Shown here: positions 45,906 through 56,011 of the stretch, piece by piece
How positions within the stretch are numbered: the stretch's first letter is position 1
How the letters are laid out: every line of letters starts with the position of its first letter
Source of the DNA: Sphingomonas sp. IW22
GTDB taxonomy: Bacteria; Pseudomonadota; Alphaproteobacteria; Sphingomonadales; Sphingomonadaceae
Length of the DNA stretch: 64,000 nt
Direction: 5' to 3'
Assembly (NCBI RefSeq): GCF_041321155.1
Contig: NZ_JBGGWB010000006.1
Span: 1-64,000, forward strand
The notes under the pieces: generated by a model
Seen by the model: the letters and a program-made list of their open reading frames with translations, nothing else
Database searches by the model: none
What the model was told of the DNA's origin: nothing
Program-made: the position numbers and the translations under genes

Positions 45906-46023
45906 TTCGTGCTTTCGAGTAGGAAATGCCAAAAAAGTTCGTGCTTTCGAGTAGGAATGGCCCTTTAGATTCGTGCTTTCGAGTAGGAAATGCCTTTTCG
46001 ATTCGTGCTTTTGAGTATGAATG
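45906..46023 (+). repeat. Four direct iterons, 32-bp period (oriV candidate)
   Basis: Copies start at 45906, 45938, 45970 and 46002, exactly 32 bp apart, i.e. about three helical turns. The unit is TTCGTGCTTTCGAGTAGGA, with the fourth copy reading TTTTGAGTATGA. They lie directly behind repA. Regular spacing on one face of the helix is typical of RepA-binding iterons at a replication origin. Spacers are A/T-rich in part. Together with the inverted copies at 47105 this supports RepA control. Confidence 0.88.
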
Positions 46024-46099
46024 AAAGGAGGGCACGACTCGCGCCGCCGCGAATCGGGCGGGGTGATTCGGACGTGATTCGCGCGGGCGTTTTTCCGGG

Positions 46100-47095
46100 C
46101 TATTCGCCGGCGATGGCCGCGGCGCCCGCATCCTCTTCGATCGCGGTGGGGCGCGGCGTGATGATGACGCTGCACGGCGTTGCGCGCCGTCCGCGCCGGG
46201 GCTGCACAGCCTCGGCAGCGTCTGTCGCCACCGTTTCCACCAGCTGCAATCGATAGCCGGGAATGGCATCGGCTACGGCGATCGCCTTCAACGCGTTACG
46301 GAAATTGGCGAGCGGGTTCTGATAGCCGATCTGAAGGCGGAACGTGGCCAGGTCGACCTCGATCGCGCCGCTGTCCCCCTCCCCTTCGCCTTCGTGCGGG
46401 CAGGTGGAGCGGGCGACCTCGTAAATGCGCCGTTCGATCGGGCCGAGCTGGAAATAGGCATTGGCATAATCCAGCACATGCCGGTCGAGCAGGATCGCAC
46501 GGTACAGCCAGTCACACAGGCGAACCTTGACCGCCTTTAACCGCCGGTCGCCGGTTTTGGTCTTGGAATAATGCAGCCTTGCTTCCGACAGCCATGAAAA
46601 GAAGCCCTCCTCACCCTCGCCGCCGGCTTCGATATTGGTCTTGATCTGTGTGCCTTGCAGCCGCTCCAGCGCTTCCGACAGGCGTGAATAGGAACGCGCC
46701 GAATGATTGCTGCCCGTCACGCTGAACAGATCATGGGCGGTAAAGACGAAATCCTGCTGCACCGTCTCGCCCGCCTCGATCTTCGCTGCCATCAGGCTGG
46801 CGATATAAAGCACGATTTCCTTGTCATAAATCGTTGCCACCCCGTTGGCCGATGGGCGCACCTCGATCATCACCCGGTCGTGATTATAGGTCAGCGGCTT
46901 CATCCAGCGATGTTTGGACAGCGCGAAAAAGGGAAAGGCCGCCAGCGAGCGTTCACCCCGGATTTCGCCGTAAAGCGGGCTGTCCAGACGGAACAGCTCC
47001 CCCTGTGGCACGGCGGCCGCACCAATGCGCCGCCGCGGCGATGCAGAGGGCGTCGAGGTGCCGGAAGCGGGGGTAGATGGGGTGGAACGGCTCAT
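46100..47095 (-). CDS. repA: Plasmid replication initiator RepA
   Basis: 331-residue initiator of the RepA/RPA family of alphaproteobacterial plasmids, with two winged-helix domains. Recognisable segments are FPFFALSKHRWMKPLTYNHD, TIYDKEIVLYIASLMAAKIE, SRLSEALERLQGTQIKTNI and FQLGPIERRIYEVARSTCPH. A Ser/Thr/Pro-rich N-terminal tail precedes the domain. Binds iterons to open the origin. Inverted iteron copies ten bases before its start codon suggest autorepression. Gives the replicon its identity and supports the plasmid call for the window. Confidence 0.92.
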   Translation of the reverse strand: MSRSTPSTPASGTSTPSASPRRRIGAAAVPQGELFRLDSPLYGEIRGERSLAAFPFFALSKHRWMKPLTYNHDRVMIEVRPSANGVATIYDKEIVLYIASLMAAKIEAGETVQQDFVFTAHDLFSVTGSNHSARSYSRLSEALERLQGTQIKTNIEAGGEGEEGFFSWLSEARLHYSKTKTGDRRLKAVKVRLCDWLYRAILLDRHVLDYANAYFQLGPIERRIYEVARSTCPHEGEGEGDSGAIEVDLATFRLQIGYQNPLANFRNALKAIAVADAIPGYRLQLVETVATDAAEAVQPRRGRRATPCSVIITPRPTAIEEDAGAAAIAGE

Positions 47096-47104
47096 CGCAG
47101 TTTT

Positions 47105-47197
47105 CTACTCAAAAGCACGAACTTTGCGGCGTTCGCGGGGGTCTTACAAGGGTACAGTCCGCAAGGGCGTGGGGCAATTCGTGCTTTTAGGTATAAA
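47105..47197. repeat. Inverted iteron copies in the repA promoter
   Basis: CTACTCAAAAGCACGAA at 47105-47121 is the reverse complement of the iteron core. TTCGTGCTTTTAGGTATAAA at 47178-47197 is the forward form. They face each other across about 56 bp and flank the repA leader. This is the arrangement used for repressor dimers of an initiator, with the distal direct repeats serving the origin. Confidence 0.75.
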
Positions 47198-47245
47198 TTG
47201 GCCGGGTGGCCTGCCCTGCCTCGCAACGGAAACGCCCGCCGCTCA

Positions 47246-47263
47246 AATGTCGACACGTCGACG
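47246..47263. promoter_or_regulatory. CGACACGTCG dyad between repA and membrane gene
   Basis: AATGTCGACACGTCGACG contains TGTCGACA and a one-mismatch version of the CGACATGTCG palindrome (47251-47260). It sits upstream of repA and just behind the small membrane gene's 3' end. Confidence 0.5.
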
Positions 47264-47264
47264 A

Positions 47265-47588
47265 TCAGACGCGCGGGCGGTCGCGCACCGCCATCGGGCG
47301 CAGCCGCACGGCCAGGCTGATGACCAGCGGCCAGAACAGGGTGTTGCCGATATCGGCCAGCGTGTCGTCCACGCGCAGCCCGTAATGTAGATAATCGAGT
47401 AGTTCATTGGCCAATTCGGCCACGACGACCGCGGCGAACGGAATGAAGCTGCCCAGCGACCGTCCGGTCGCAATCCGGACAAGCAACAGGATCGCCATCC
47501 CGGCGTGAATATGCAGGATCGCGTCGGGCAATCCGGTGCCGTCGCCGATCCACAGGATCCATTCGTGATAAATGCCGGGAATATCCAT
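47265..47588 (-). CDS. Small membrane protein, unknown
   Basis: 107 residues starting MDIPGIYHEWILWIG. Three hydrophobic segments: ILHIHAGMAILLLVRI, FIPFAAVVVAELANEL and IGNTLFWPLVISLAVRLRP. The middle EL-rich helix with LDYLHYG suggests a VanZ-like or phosphatase-like membrane fold, but similarity is only impressionistic. A longer start (47672) is possible but would read through the dyad sites at 47643. Downstream of pgm on the same strand. Confidence 0.6.
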   Translation of the reverse strand: MDIPGIYHEWILWIGDGTGLPDAILHIHAGMAILLLVRIATGRSLGSFIPFAAVVVAELANELLDYLHYGLRVDDTLADIGNTLFWPLVISLAVRLRPMAVRDRPRV

Positions 47589-47642
47589 GCCCGCGCCAAT
47601 GACGGCGCGGGCACAGGAAGCAAGTGGAATATCGCAAATGTT

Positions 47643-47676
47643 CGACATGTCGACATTCATACAAGACGACATGTCG
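47643..47676. promoter_or_regulatory. Pair of CGACATGTCG palindromes
   Basis: Two exact copies of the 10-bp palindrome CGACATGTCG at 47643-47652 and 47667-47676, 24 bp apart, between the 3' end of pgm and the small membrane gene. TGTCGACA overlaps the first. The same core is inside the 36-bp dyad at 15128, and close variants flank the small parA. Best-conserved member of the family. Confidence 0.65.
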
Positions 47677-47683
47677 GTGCCGG

Positions 47684-49414
<1,731 letters not shown>

Positions 49415-49482
49415 TCAATCGGCAGCGAATTGATTCAGACAAGTCGTCGGACGGTTGGGGTGCGACCGTTTATTGTTGCGCC

Positions 49483-49755
49483 ATGATGCTGCCCTTCGAT
49501 CCCATCGAGCTGGTCGCCGTTGATCCGGCGCGCAACATCCACCGGCGCTGGCGCGTGTCGGCGGGGCGCGATCTGTTTGGGTGCATCGTCATCCGCACCG
49601 AATGGGGCCGCGTGGGCGCGGGCGGGCGGTCCTTGCTGCGCAGTTTCGGGGATGAGGGCGAAGCGGCAGCCTATGTCCGCACGCTGCTGCGCCGTCGGGC
49701 CGGAGCGGTACGGCGGATTGGCACACCCTATCGCCCGGCGGCCCTGCCTCTCTAA
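49483..49755 (+). CDS. WGR-domain protein
   Basis: 90 residues: essentially a single WGR domain with FGCIVIRTEWGRVGAGGRS as the signature. WGR domains bind nucleic acids in PARPs and also occur as small stand-alone bacterial proteins, often on plasmids. Function unknown. Confidence 0.8.
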   Translation: MMLPFDPIELVAVDPARNIHRRWRVSAGRDLFGCIVIRTEWGRVGAGGRSLLRSFGDEGEAAAYVRTLLRRRAGAVRRIGTPYRPAALPL

Positions 49756-49847
49756 CGTGGCAGGCAATTAGTCCCGCTTAACATTGTGTTGGACATCATT
49801 AACGTTATCGTAGGCATCTGTCTGCAACCGTTGCTTCGGAGGTCGCG

Positions 49848-50060
49848 ATGCTTGAGAAACTCGTCCAGATTGTTGAAAGCGTCGAGCTGATGGGTGGCGA
49901 TCCGGTCAGCGAAATCCTGGCCCCCAGCGAAATCAGGGCGATTGCAGAGGCGCTGCTGGATGCTGGCTTTCAACTGTCGGCGGATGGCGCGGGCGCTGGC
50001 GCCACGCCCTCATGGCTGGCGGCGATACCGCCGCATATGCGGGACTGTTTCCACGCATAA
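49848..50060 (+). CDS. Small conserved-looking hypothetical protein
   Basis: 70-residue acidic, helical protein (starts MLEKLVQIVESVELMGGDPV). CGGAGGTCGCG before the ATG is a strong ribosome binding site. No recognised domain. Convergent with the downstream nuclease gene. Confidence 0.6.
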   Translation: MLEKLVQIVESVELMGGDPVSEILAPSEIRAIAEALLDAGFQLSADGAGAGATPSWLAAIPPHMRDCFHA

Positions 50061-50151
50061 GAGCGGCGCGCAGGCCGGGATTACCCGAACCTGCCCGCCC
50101 CTTAAAATGCCCGGTGCCGATCCCGGAACCAGGACCGGCTGCCTATAACCG

Positions 50152-53100
50152 TCATTCGCCGATGAAGTCGGCCACACCCGCCGCCGAACCGACGCGGCTA
50201 TAGATGAAATAGACCGCGTCATCCTGTTCAACCACACCGTCGAACTCAAGCGAGCGGATGGTGGCGCCGGTCTCGCTGCGGATCGTGACGGTGCTGCCAT
50301 CGGCCAGGTCGAGGATGCGGTTGCGGCCGAATTCGATCGTGGTGTCTTCGTTGGAATCGAAGATCGCCATGCGCGTGACCAGAATATCGGTCCGGCCGAA
50401 ATCCAGGATCGTGTCGCGCCCGGTCGCCGCCCGGTTGTCGAACAGGAAAATGTTGCCGTCCGCGCCGCCACGGAGCTGGTCGTTGCCCAGTCCTCCCTCG
50501 ATCAGGTCGCGTCCGGCAGCGCCGTTGATGACATCGTCACCGCCAAGACCGCGCAGCACATCGCCCTCCCCCGTGCCCGTCAGGGTTTCGGCAAAGTCGC
50601 GGAAGTCGAACTGGGCAAGCGCCGGGTCATGGTCCGACAGCGCAGGATTGTCCCCGCCTTGCGAATTATAGCCAGTGTTGATGTGGACGACGTCATATTC
50701 GGCCACCGCGCCTAGTTGCTGGTCGACCAGAACATGGTCGATCGCCTGCGTCCGGCCGTCGAACGTATAGGTATAGCGTTCGGCCTCGCTCAGTTCGGTG
50801 ACCGTCAGATTGTCGAACCGTGCGCCGCCGACCCGAGCATTCCCATCGGCATCGACATGGCCGGTCGCCACTTCCAGCGGACGATAGAAATAGAAGTCGT
50901 TGAAATCGCCACCGGCAATGATGCGATTGCCGCTGTCGTCGCCCTGAATGGTGTCGAGCATCGCCCACAGATCCTCAGCAATCTCGTTGCGCTCGGCCCA
51001 ACCGTTATTTTCCGGATCGCCCGCCGTCAGATCCTGGTCGAACTGCCAGAACTGCCCGCTGCCGCCCTTTGACGGCAAGTGGTTGGCGGTCACGAACACG
51101 TCGTTGCCGTTGAAAGTGAACTGTGCCAGCAGCGACTTGCGCGTGTTGGTCCAGTCGCTTGCGGCGATCTGGCCGGCAATCATGCTGTCGTCATAGACAA
51201 TGCGATCGCCCGCATCGCGTGTGCCGTCGCCGATCCGGTCGGTGAACTCGCGCCGTTCCTCGATCGTGGCGTCCGCCGCCAGATCGCCCAGCTGCACCCG
51301 GTTGGTGTTGTATAGGAAGCCGACACGGATATTGCCGCTCTGCTGCCCGCCCTCTGCGTTGTAATCGGGCAGCTCGTCGACCCACTGGTAACGCTCACCC
51401 GTGGCGGCGTTCAGCGCGTCGACCAGCATCTGCCAGCTTTGCGACGCGTCGGTGCCGGTCGGGAACGTGCCGTCACCACCCGCAGCGCCGTTATTGTCCT
51501 GGATCTCCTCGATCGACAGGATGTCGGGAGCGTTCAGATTGACGGCAATCGCCTCCGCAATGTCCGCGAACCGGGCGGCGCCGTCGGTGGGGTCCAGATT
51601 TTCGACATTGAATGTCGCAAAGCTCAGCGCGCGCTCGTCCTTGGCAATCGTCGTCGTCTCACGCTCGGGCGTCACATCCTCGATCGGCGTCACGGGTTCG
51701 GTCACGAACAGCTTGAGGTCGGTGAAGTCGAAGTCGAGAATGCCCGTCACGTCCCCAAGCCGGTCGCCCATCGACGCGCTGTCGACCAGCCCCGCCGGAG
51801 CGCCGGTGGCGAAATCGCTGAAGTCGAGTTCGATCACGTCCGGATTGACATCGCCATCATGCAGATAGCTGCCCCCGGCGCGCGTATCGTCCAGCGAGCT
51901 GTCGGTATCGGGCGGCGACAGCGGCGGATCACCGGCGATGGTATAGCCGCCGCGATCGTTGATCTGGTCGGCATTGGCGTGAACGGTCGAATAGGCCTTG
52001 AGAAAGGGATCGCCGCCCGACAGGCTGACGAAACCGTCGGCCACCACCATGTCGGGAATGGTGACGCGCATTCCTTCGACCGTTTCTAAGAAATCCAGCG
52101 CATCCTGACCCGGATCGAAAGCGCCGTCGGCATCGTCGGCGCTATCAAGGTAATCGGGCGTCTCGCTGGTCAGCACCGCATTGGGGATGGCGCGGCCCGC
52201 CGTTCCGTCCAGCACATATTCGGGCAGCACATTGCCGCTGGACACAATGCTGTAGCCCAGCGTGTTGACCAGCATGGTGCGCGGCAGATTGCCGAACGAC
52301 TGATATTCCATCACCCGCGCGCTGACCGTCACCAAATCGCCAACCTGAAGATCGGGCGCGAAGCCGGACAGCGCGGTGCCGGCGTTGCGATCGTCGCGGG
52401 TCATGACGAAGATACCCTCGGACGTCAGCGCACTGGCATCCCAGTCGGCGTTTTCCTCCATCAGGTAGAAGCCCTGACGCGTACCGCTGGCATCGAGCGC
52501 GGTGACGACCGCCTGCACCGTGACGATTGTCGTCGACGCGCTGTTGAACGCGAAATTGCCCTCGGCGGCCAGCACGGCGCTGAAATGCGCGCTACCCTGC
52601 ACATCGCTGATGCGAAAGAAATCGTCGCTCAGGATCGTGCCTGTGCCGGTGCCGTCGGCGATGGTCGCGCCGTCGCTGGCGCCCGACAGGTTGACGAGAA
52701 ACGCCTCGTCCCCTTCCCTGTGGGTATCGCCATTCACGACGATCTCGACAGTGGCGCTGGTCTGCCCTTCGGCGAACTGCACCGTCCCGGCGGTCGCGAC
52801 ATAATCGCTGCCCGCGGCGGCGGTGCCGTCGGCGGTCTGATATTCGACCGAAACGGCGCTGGTGCCGCCGGTGCGCGTGATGGTGATGGTCGCGATCGTC
52901 TGACCGTCATTCCCCTCGACCACGCTGGCGTCGCCGATCGACAGGCTGGCGGGCAGGCCGTCGTCGTTACGGATGGTCGCCTGACCCTGGGCATCGTCGG
53001 TGATGGCCCCATCGGTCGCGTCCGACAGGTTCAGGAAGAAAGTCTCGTCACCTTCGGTCACGGTATCGCCAAACACCTGCACTTCGACGCGAGCAGTCGC

Positions 53101-54714
53101 CTGACCGGCTTCAAACCGGATGGTGCCGCTGGCGGCGACATAGTCGTCGCCCTCCGTGGCGGTGCCCGATGCCGTGGCGTAATCGAGGCTGAAGGCCTCC
53201 TCCCCGCCCGAACGCACGATGGTGAAGGCCAGCACGCGGGCGCCGCCATTACCCTCGGCAATGCTGACGTCGCTGATGCTGACGCGTGGCGTCGGCGCGA
53301 TGAAGCTCTGTCCCGCATTCACGCTGCCAGGCGTGTCGTCGGTGATCAGCGCCCAGCTGAAGTCGCTCGCCTGGGTGCCGGTGCCGACGCGCCCGATCGA
53401 GGTGCCGGTCTGCGTACCGTCTTCCGACACGCCAACATCGACACTGGTCTGCCCTGCGGCGGGACCGTTGGCGGCCGTGAAGCTGCCTTCATAGGTGATG
53501 AATTCCGCGACGCGGCCATCGGGGCGGACCAGCGCGATCCCGTCCGGTTCGGTACCCGCGGCATTGCCGTTCTGAAGCCCGTTGGCGGGATAGGACACGC
53601 TGATCGTGCCAAAGCCGCTGGCTTCGTCGGCAATGATCCCGGACAGCGTCACCGCGCTGCCATAGGTGCCGAGCTGGGCCGGATTGCCGTTATACAGGAC
53701 GATCTGCCACCCGGTCAGGTCGGTGCCCGCCGCCCCGGCAATTTCGACGAACTCACCGGTATCGGTGCCGCCATTGTCGTAATGAAATTCATTGATGAAC
53801 GGATCGCTGGGTGCTGCCGCCACATCGTCATTGGCGATAATGCCCGTGGCTTCCGCGCGGTCGATGGTCGAACCGCCGGTCGCGTTGAACAGCGACAGCG
53901 TCATGGTTTCATTGCCCTCGACGACGGTGTCGCCCGCCACTTCGATCGTAACCATCCGCTGCGTTACGCCATCACCAAACGACAGCGTGCCGAACGGCAG
54001 CGCGGCGGCCAAGTCATCATTCTGCGCGGTCCCGGTCGCTGCAACGAAATCGACCGTGACGTTGCCGCTGCTGCCGCCCAGACGGTCGATGGTGAAGGTC
54101 ATCAGCGTGACGCCGTCATTGCCTTCCTCAATAATGACATCGGCGACAGTGAAGCTGCCCGGCGCACCGGTCGAGACGTTGAAATTGGCCGGATAGGTGA
54201 CGCCAGCTACATCGTTTTGCGTCCAGTTAACCGGGTCGGCGATCGCGGCCCGGATCTCGGCCGGCGTGCCGTCCAGCGGGCCGGTATAGGCGGCATTGTC
54301 GGCCCCGAACGCCAGCGCGTCGACCCCAGCGGTCAGACCGGTGGGCACCGCGCTGGTATTGGAATTGGTGGCATCGCCGGCAAAGCTGCCATTGCCATCG
54401 GCGAAATCGACCGCGAACAGAAATTCCGGGGCCGATGCCTCGCCGGTATAGGCTAAGATCTGATCGCCGCTGCCCGACGGATTGAACTGTCCGGTCAGGC
54501 CCGAAATCGCGATGACGGTGCCGACCGGCGTCCCTTCGGGCAAGACATATTCGAGCGTGCCTTCATTGGCGCGAAAGCCGCCTGCGGCCGTCCAGCCATT
54601 ATCGGTGAAACGGATCGTCTCGCCGCCCAGATCGGCCAGCACGACAAAGGCGAACGACTTGACCCCGGTGTCGGCGCCAAAGCCAACGATCGCGATATCC
54701 CCACGCTGAACCAC
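50152..54714 (-). CDS. Giant secreted nuclease, ExeM/NucH type, with Calx-beta and RTX domains
   Basis: 1520 residues. In order: a beta-rich N-terminal domain, Calx-beta (about 185-300), lamin-tail-like domain (about 315-470, FINEFHYDNGGTDTGEFVEI), two more Calx-beta domains (about 478-690), an OB-like region (about 700-830), an endonuclease/exonuclease/phosphatase core from about 1030 (FATFNVENLDPTDGAARF, VTANHLPSKGGSGQFWQFDQ, GGDFNDFYFYRPLE, LSDHDPALAQF), RTX repeats (about 1378-1418, GLGGDDVINGAAGRDLIEGG), and a C-terminal module shared with the esterase at 61521. GTG start. Predicted extracellular DNase secreted by a T1SS. Confidence 0.92.
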   Translation of the reverse strand: MVQRGDIAIVGFGADTGVKSFAFVVLADLGGETIRFTDNGWTAAGGFRANEGTLEYVLPEGTPVGTVIAISGLTGQFNPSGSGDQILAYTGEASAPEFLFAVDFADGNGSFAGDATNSNTSAVPTGLTAGVDALAFGADNAAYTGPLDGTPAEIRAAIADPVNWTQNDVAGVTYPANFNVSTGAPGSFTVADVIIEEGNDGVTLMTFTIDRLGGSSGNVTVDFVAATGTAQNDDLAAALPFGTLSFGDGVTQRMVTIEVAGDTVVEGNETMTLSLFNATGGSTIDRAEATGIIANDDVAAAPSDPFINEFHYDNGGTDTGEFVEIAGAAGTDLTGWQIVLYNGNPAQLGTYGSAVTLSGIIADEASGFGTISVSYPANGLQNGNAAGTEPDGIALVRPDGRVAEFITYEGSFTAANGPAAGQTSVDVGVSEDGTQTGTSIGRVGTGTQASDFSWALITDDTPGSVNAGQSFIAPTPRVSISDVSIAEGNGGARVLAFTIVRSGGEEAFSLDYATASGTATEGDDYVAASGTIRFEAGQATARVEVQVFGDTVTEGDETFFLNLSDATDGAITDDAQGQATIRNDDGLPASLSIGDASVVEGNDGQTIATITITRTGGTSAVSVEYQTADGTAAAGSDYVATAGTVQFAEGQTSATVEIVVNGDTHREGDEAFLVNLSGASDGATIADGTGTGTILSDDFFRISDVQGSAHFSAVLAAEGNFAFNSASTTIVTVQAVVTALDASGTRQGFYLMEENADWDASALTSEGIFVMTRDDRNAGTALSGFAPDLQVGDLVTVSARVMEYQSFGNLPRTMLVNTLGYSIVSSGNVLPEYVLDGTAGRAIPNAVLTSETPDYLDSADDADGAFDPGQDALDFLETVEGMRVTIPDMVVADGFVSLSGGDPFLKAYSTVHANADQINDRGGYTIAGDPPLSPPDTDSSLDDTRAGGSYLHDGDVNPDVIELDFSDFATGAPAGLVDSASMGDRLGDVTGILDFDFTDLKLFVTEPVTPIEDVTPERETTTIAKDERALSFATFNVENLDPTDGAARFADIAEAIAVNLNAPDILSIEEIQDNNGAAGGDGTFPTGTDASQSWQMLVDALNAATGERYQWVDELPDYNAEGGQQSGNIRVGFLYNTNRVQLGDLAADATIEERREFTDRIGDGTRDAGDRIVYDDSMIAGQIAASDWTNTRKSLLAQFTFNGNDVFVTANHLPSKGGSGQFWQFDQDLTAGDPENNGWAERNEIAEDLWAMLDTIQGDDSGNRIIAGGDFNDFYFYRPLEVATGHVDADGNARVGGARFDNLTVTELSEAERYTYTFDGRTQAIDHVLVDQQLGAVAEYDVVHINTGYNSQGGDNPALSDHDPALAQFDFRDFAETLTGTGEGDVLRGLGGDDVINGAAGRDLIEGGLGNDQLRGGADGNIFLFDNRAATGRDTILDFGRTDILVTRMAIFDSNEDTTIEFGRNRILDLADGSTVTIRSETGATIRSLEFDGVVEQDDAVYFIYSRVGSAAGVADFIGE

Positions 54715-54932
54715 GATTTCATTCCCCTGTTTTGCCGCCCGTCATAGCGATGTCGCGGTGCGGCTTCAGGCGCTAGGCCGAGGACGTGACGATTTTGTTA
54801 TGATTTGGTTAACCCTGGCTACCCGGGGCGTGGGCAAGCCGGGCCGGCGGAGACGAATGGTCCATATCAGGACGAGGAGATGCGCCGTTTTGTCAGCTGC
54901 ACGCTTCTTACGCCCCGTTTGCGGTCGGCAAT

Positions 54933-54972
54933 GTTTCCCCGGGAAACCTTTCGGATGTTTCCCCGGGGAAAC
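54933..54972. repeat. Two parS-like palindromes behind parB
   Basis: GTTTCCCCGGGAAAC (54933-54947) and the exact 16-bp palindrome GTTTCCCCGGGGAAAC (54957-54972), 24 bp apart. They have the layout of canonical parS (TGTTTCACGTGAAACA): GTTTC arms around a GC centre. They are five bases from the parB stop. Probable centromere of the parAB system. Confidence 0.85.
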
Positions 54973-54976
54973 CGTT

Positions 54977-56011
54977 TCAGTTAAGCGGGTGGCCGTCGCT
55001 GTCGAGCCGGGTCAGCAATGCACGGAACATGGCCGACAGATCGTCCGCGCCAAGGCCAGATCCACGGTGCAGCCGGATCGTCACGCCCTGTCGATTGATC
55101 ACCTGCACCGATATGGCGGGGCGGCCATCGGCGCCATCGTGGCGATATCGGGTGAACGGATCGCTGCGGTCCTGCTTGGGCGCATCGAGCAGTCGGCGGA
55201 CGACATCGGCGGCGGGGAGGGGAGGCAATCCGCCGGTGACGCGCTGTTTCTGTTCGTGGGCGATCCGTCCGGCCTCTGCCGGGATGGTGCCCGTGTCGTC
55301 ATGGTCCAGCGCCTGCACCAGTGTATAGCCGGGCTTCAACTGGACATCGGCGGGCGACGCAAAAGCGGCGATGACCGCATCGGGCAGGGTAGCAACGCGC
55401 AGCATCTTGGACAGCCATCCCTTCGACACGTTCAGTCGTTCGGCCATGCGCGCCTGATGATTGCCGTAATGCACTCGCAACGCCTCTGCATAATTGCGTG
55501 CGCGTTCAAGGTCGGACACATCACGGCGTGCGCGGTTTTCAAGGTCGGCCAGACGAAACGCGGCCTCGTCGTCCAGATTGGCGACCTGGGCCACGAATTG
55601 CATGTCGGGATAGCTGTTGGCGCGCAGCCAGCGGATCGACCACAGCCGGCGGGTGCCTGCGATCACTTCATAGTCATGATCAGGGTCGCCATCGATCCGT
55701 CGGACGACGGCGGGCACCTTCTGCCCGCCCTCTGCGATGATCGAGCGGATCAGCTCGCCGCAATTCTCGGCCGACAGATACGCGTTGCTGCGGGCATTGC
55801 CCCGCCAGACGCGGACGCGCGCGGGATCGAGCAGCAATTGCGTCACCTGCCGCACCTCACCCGACGCCACCCGCGCCAGTGCCGATTCACGGCTGAGCAG
55901 CGTCGTTGCGCGGGTCCGTTCCGGCGCGGGGGCAGGGGGGTCGCACGACCGTTCGCCTTCGCCCTCATCCGCCAGCAGCGCGGCGAGATAGTCGGATTGC
56001 TTACGCGGCAT
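54977..56011 (-). CDS. parB: ParB-family centromere-binding protein
   Basis: 344 residues. N-terminal ParB/Sulfiredoxin-type domain with VPAVVRRIDGDPDHDYEVIA and GTRRLWSIRWL (the GxRR CTP-binding motif). Helix-turn-helix: NHQARMAERLNVSKGWLSKM. C-terminal domain probably dimerises. Start at 56011 (MPRKQSDYLAALLA) overlaps the parA stop by 11 bases. Spreads from parS and loads the partition complex for ParA. Confidence 0.94.
   Translation of the reverse strand: MPRKQSDYLAALLADEGEGERSCDPPAPAPERTRATTLLSRESALARVASGEVRQVTQLLLDPARVRVWRGNARSNAYLSAENCGELIRSIIAEGGQKVPAVVRRIDGDPDHDYEVIAGTRRLWSIRWLRANSYPDMQFVAQVANLDDEAAFRLADLENRARRDVSDLERARNYAEALRVHYGNHQARMAERLNVSKGWLSKMLRVATLPDAVIAAFASPADVQLKPGYTLVQALDHDDTGTIPAEAGRIAHEQKQRVTGGLPPLPAADVVRRLLDAPKQDRSDPFTRYRHDGADGRPAISVQVINRQGVTIRLHRGSGLGADDLSAMFRALLTRLDSDGHPLN

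Noticed and set aside
45906..46023. Regular 32-bp period resembling a CRISPR array
   Set aside because: The repeats are only about 20 bp with 12-bp spacers, adjacent to repA, and no cas genes are present. They are iterons.
52585..54456. 623-codon open frame on the plus strand opposite the nuclease gene
   Set aside because: Shadow of the minus-strand nuclease gene in high-GC DNA. Its translation is Arg/Gly/Ala/Asp-rich with no domain, while the opposite strand has clear Calx-beta and nuclease motifs.
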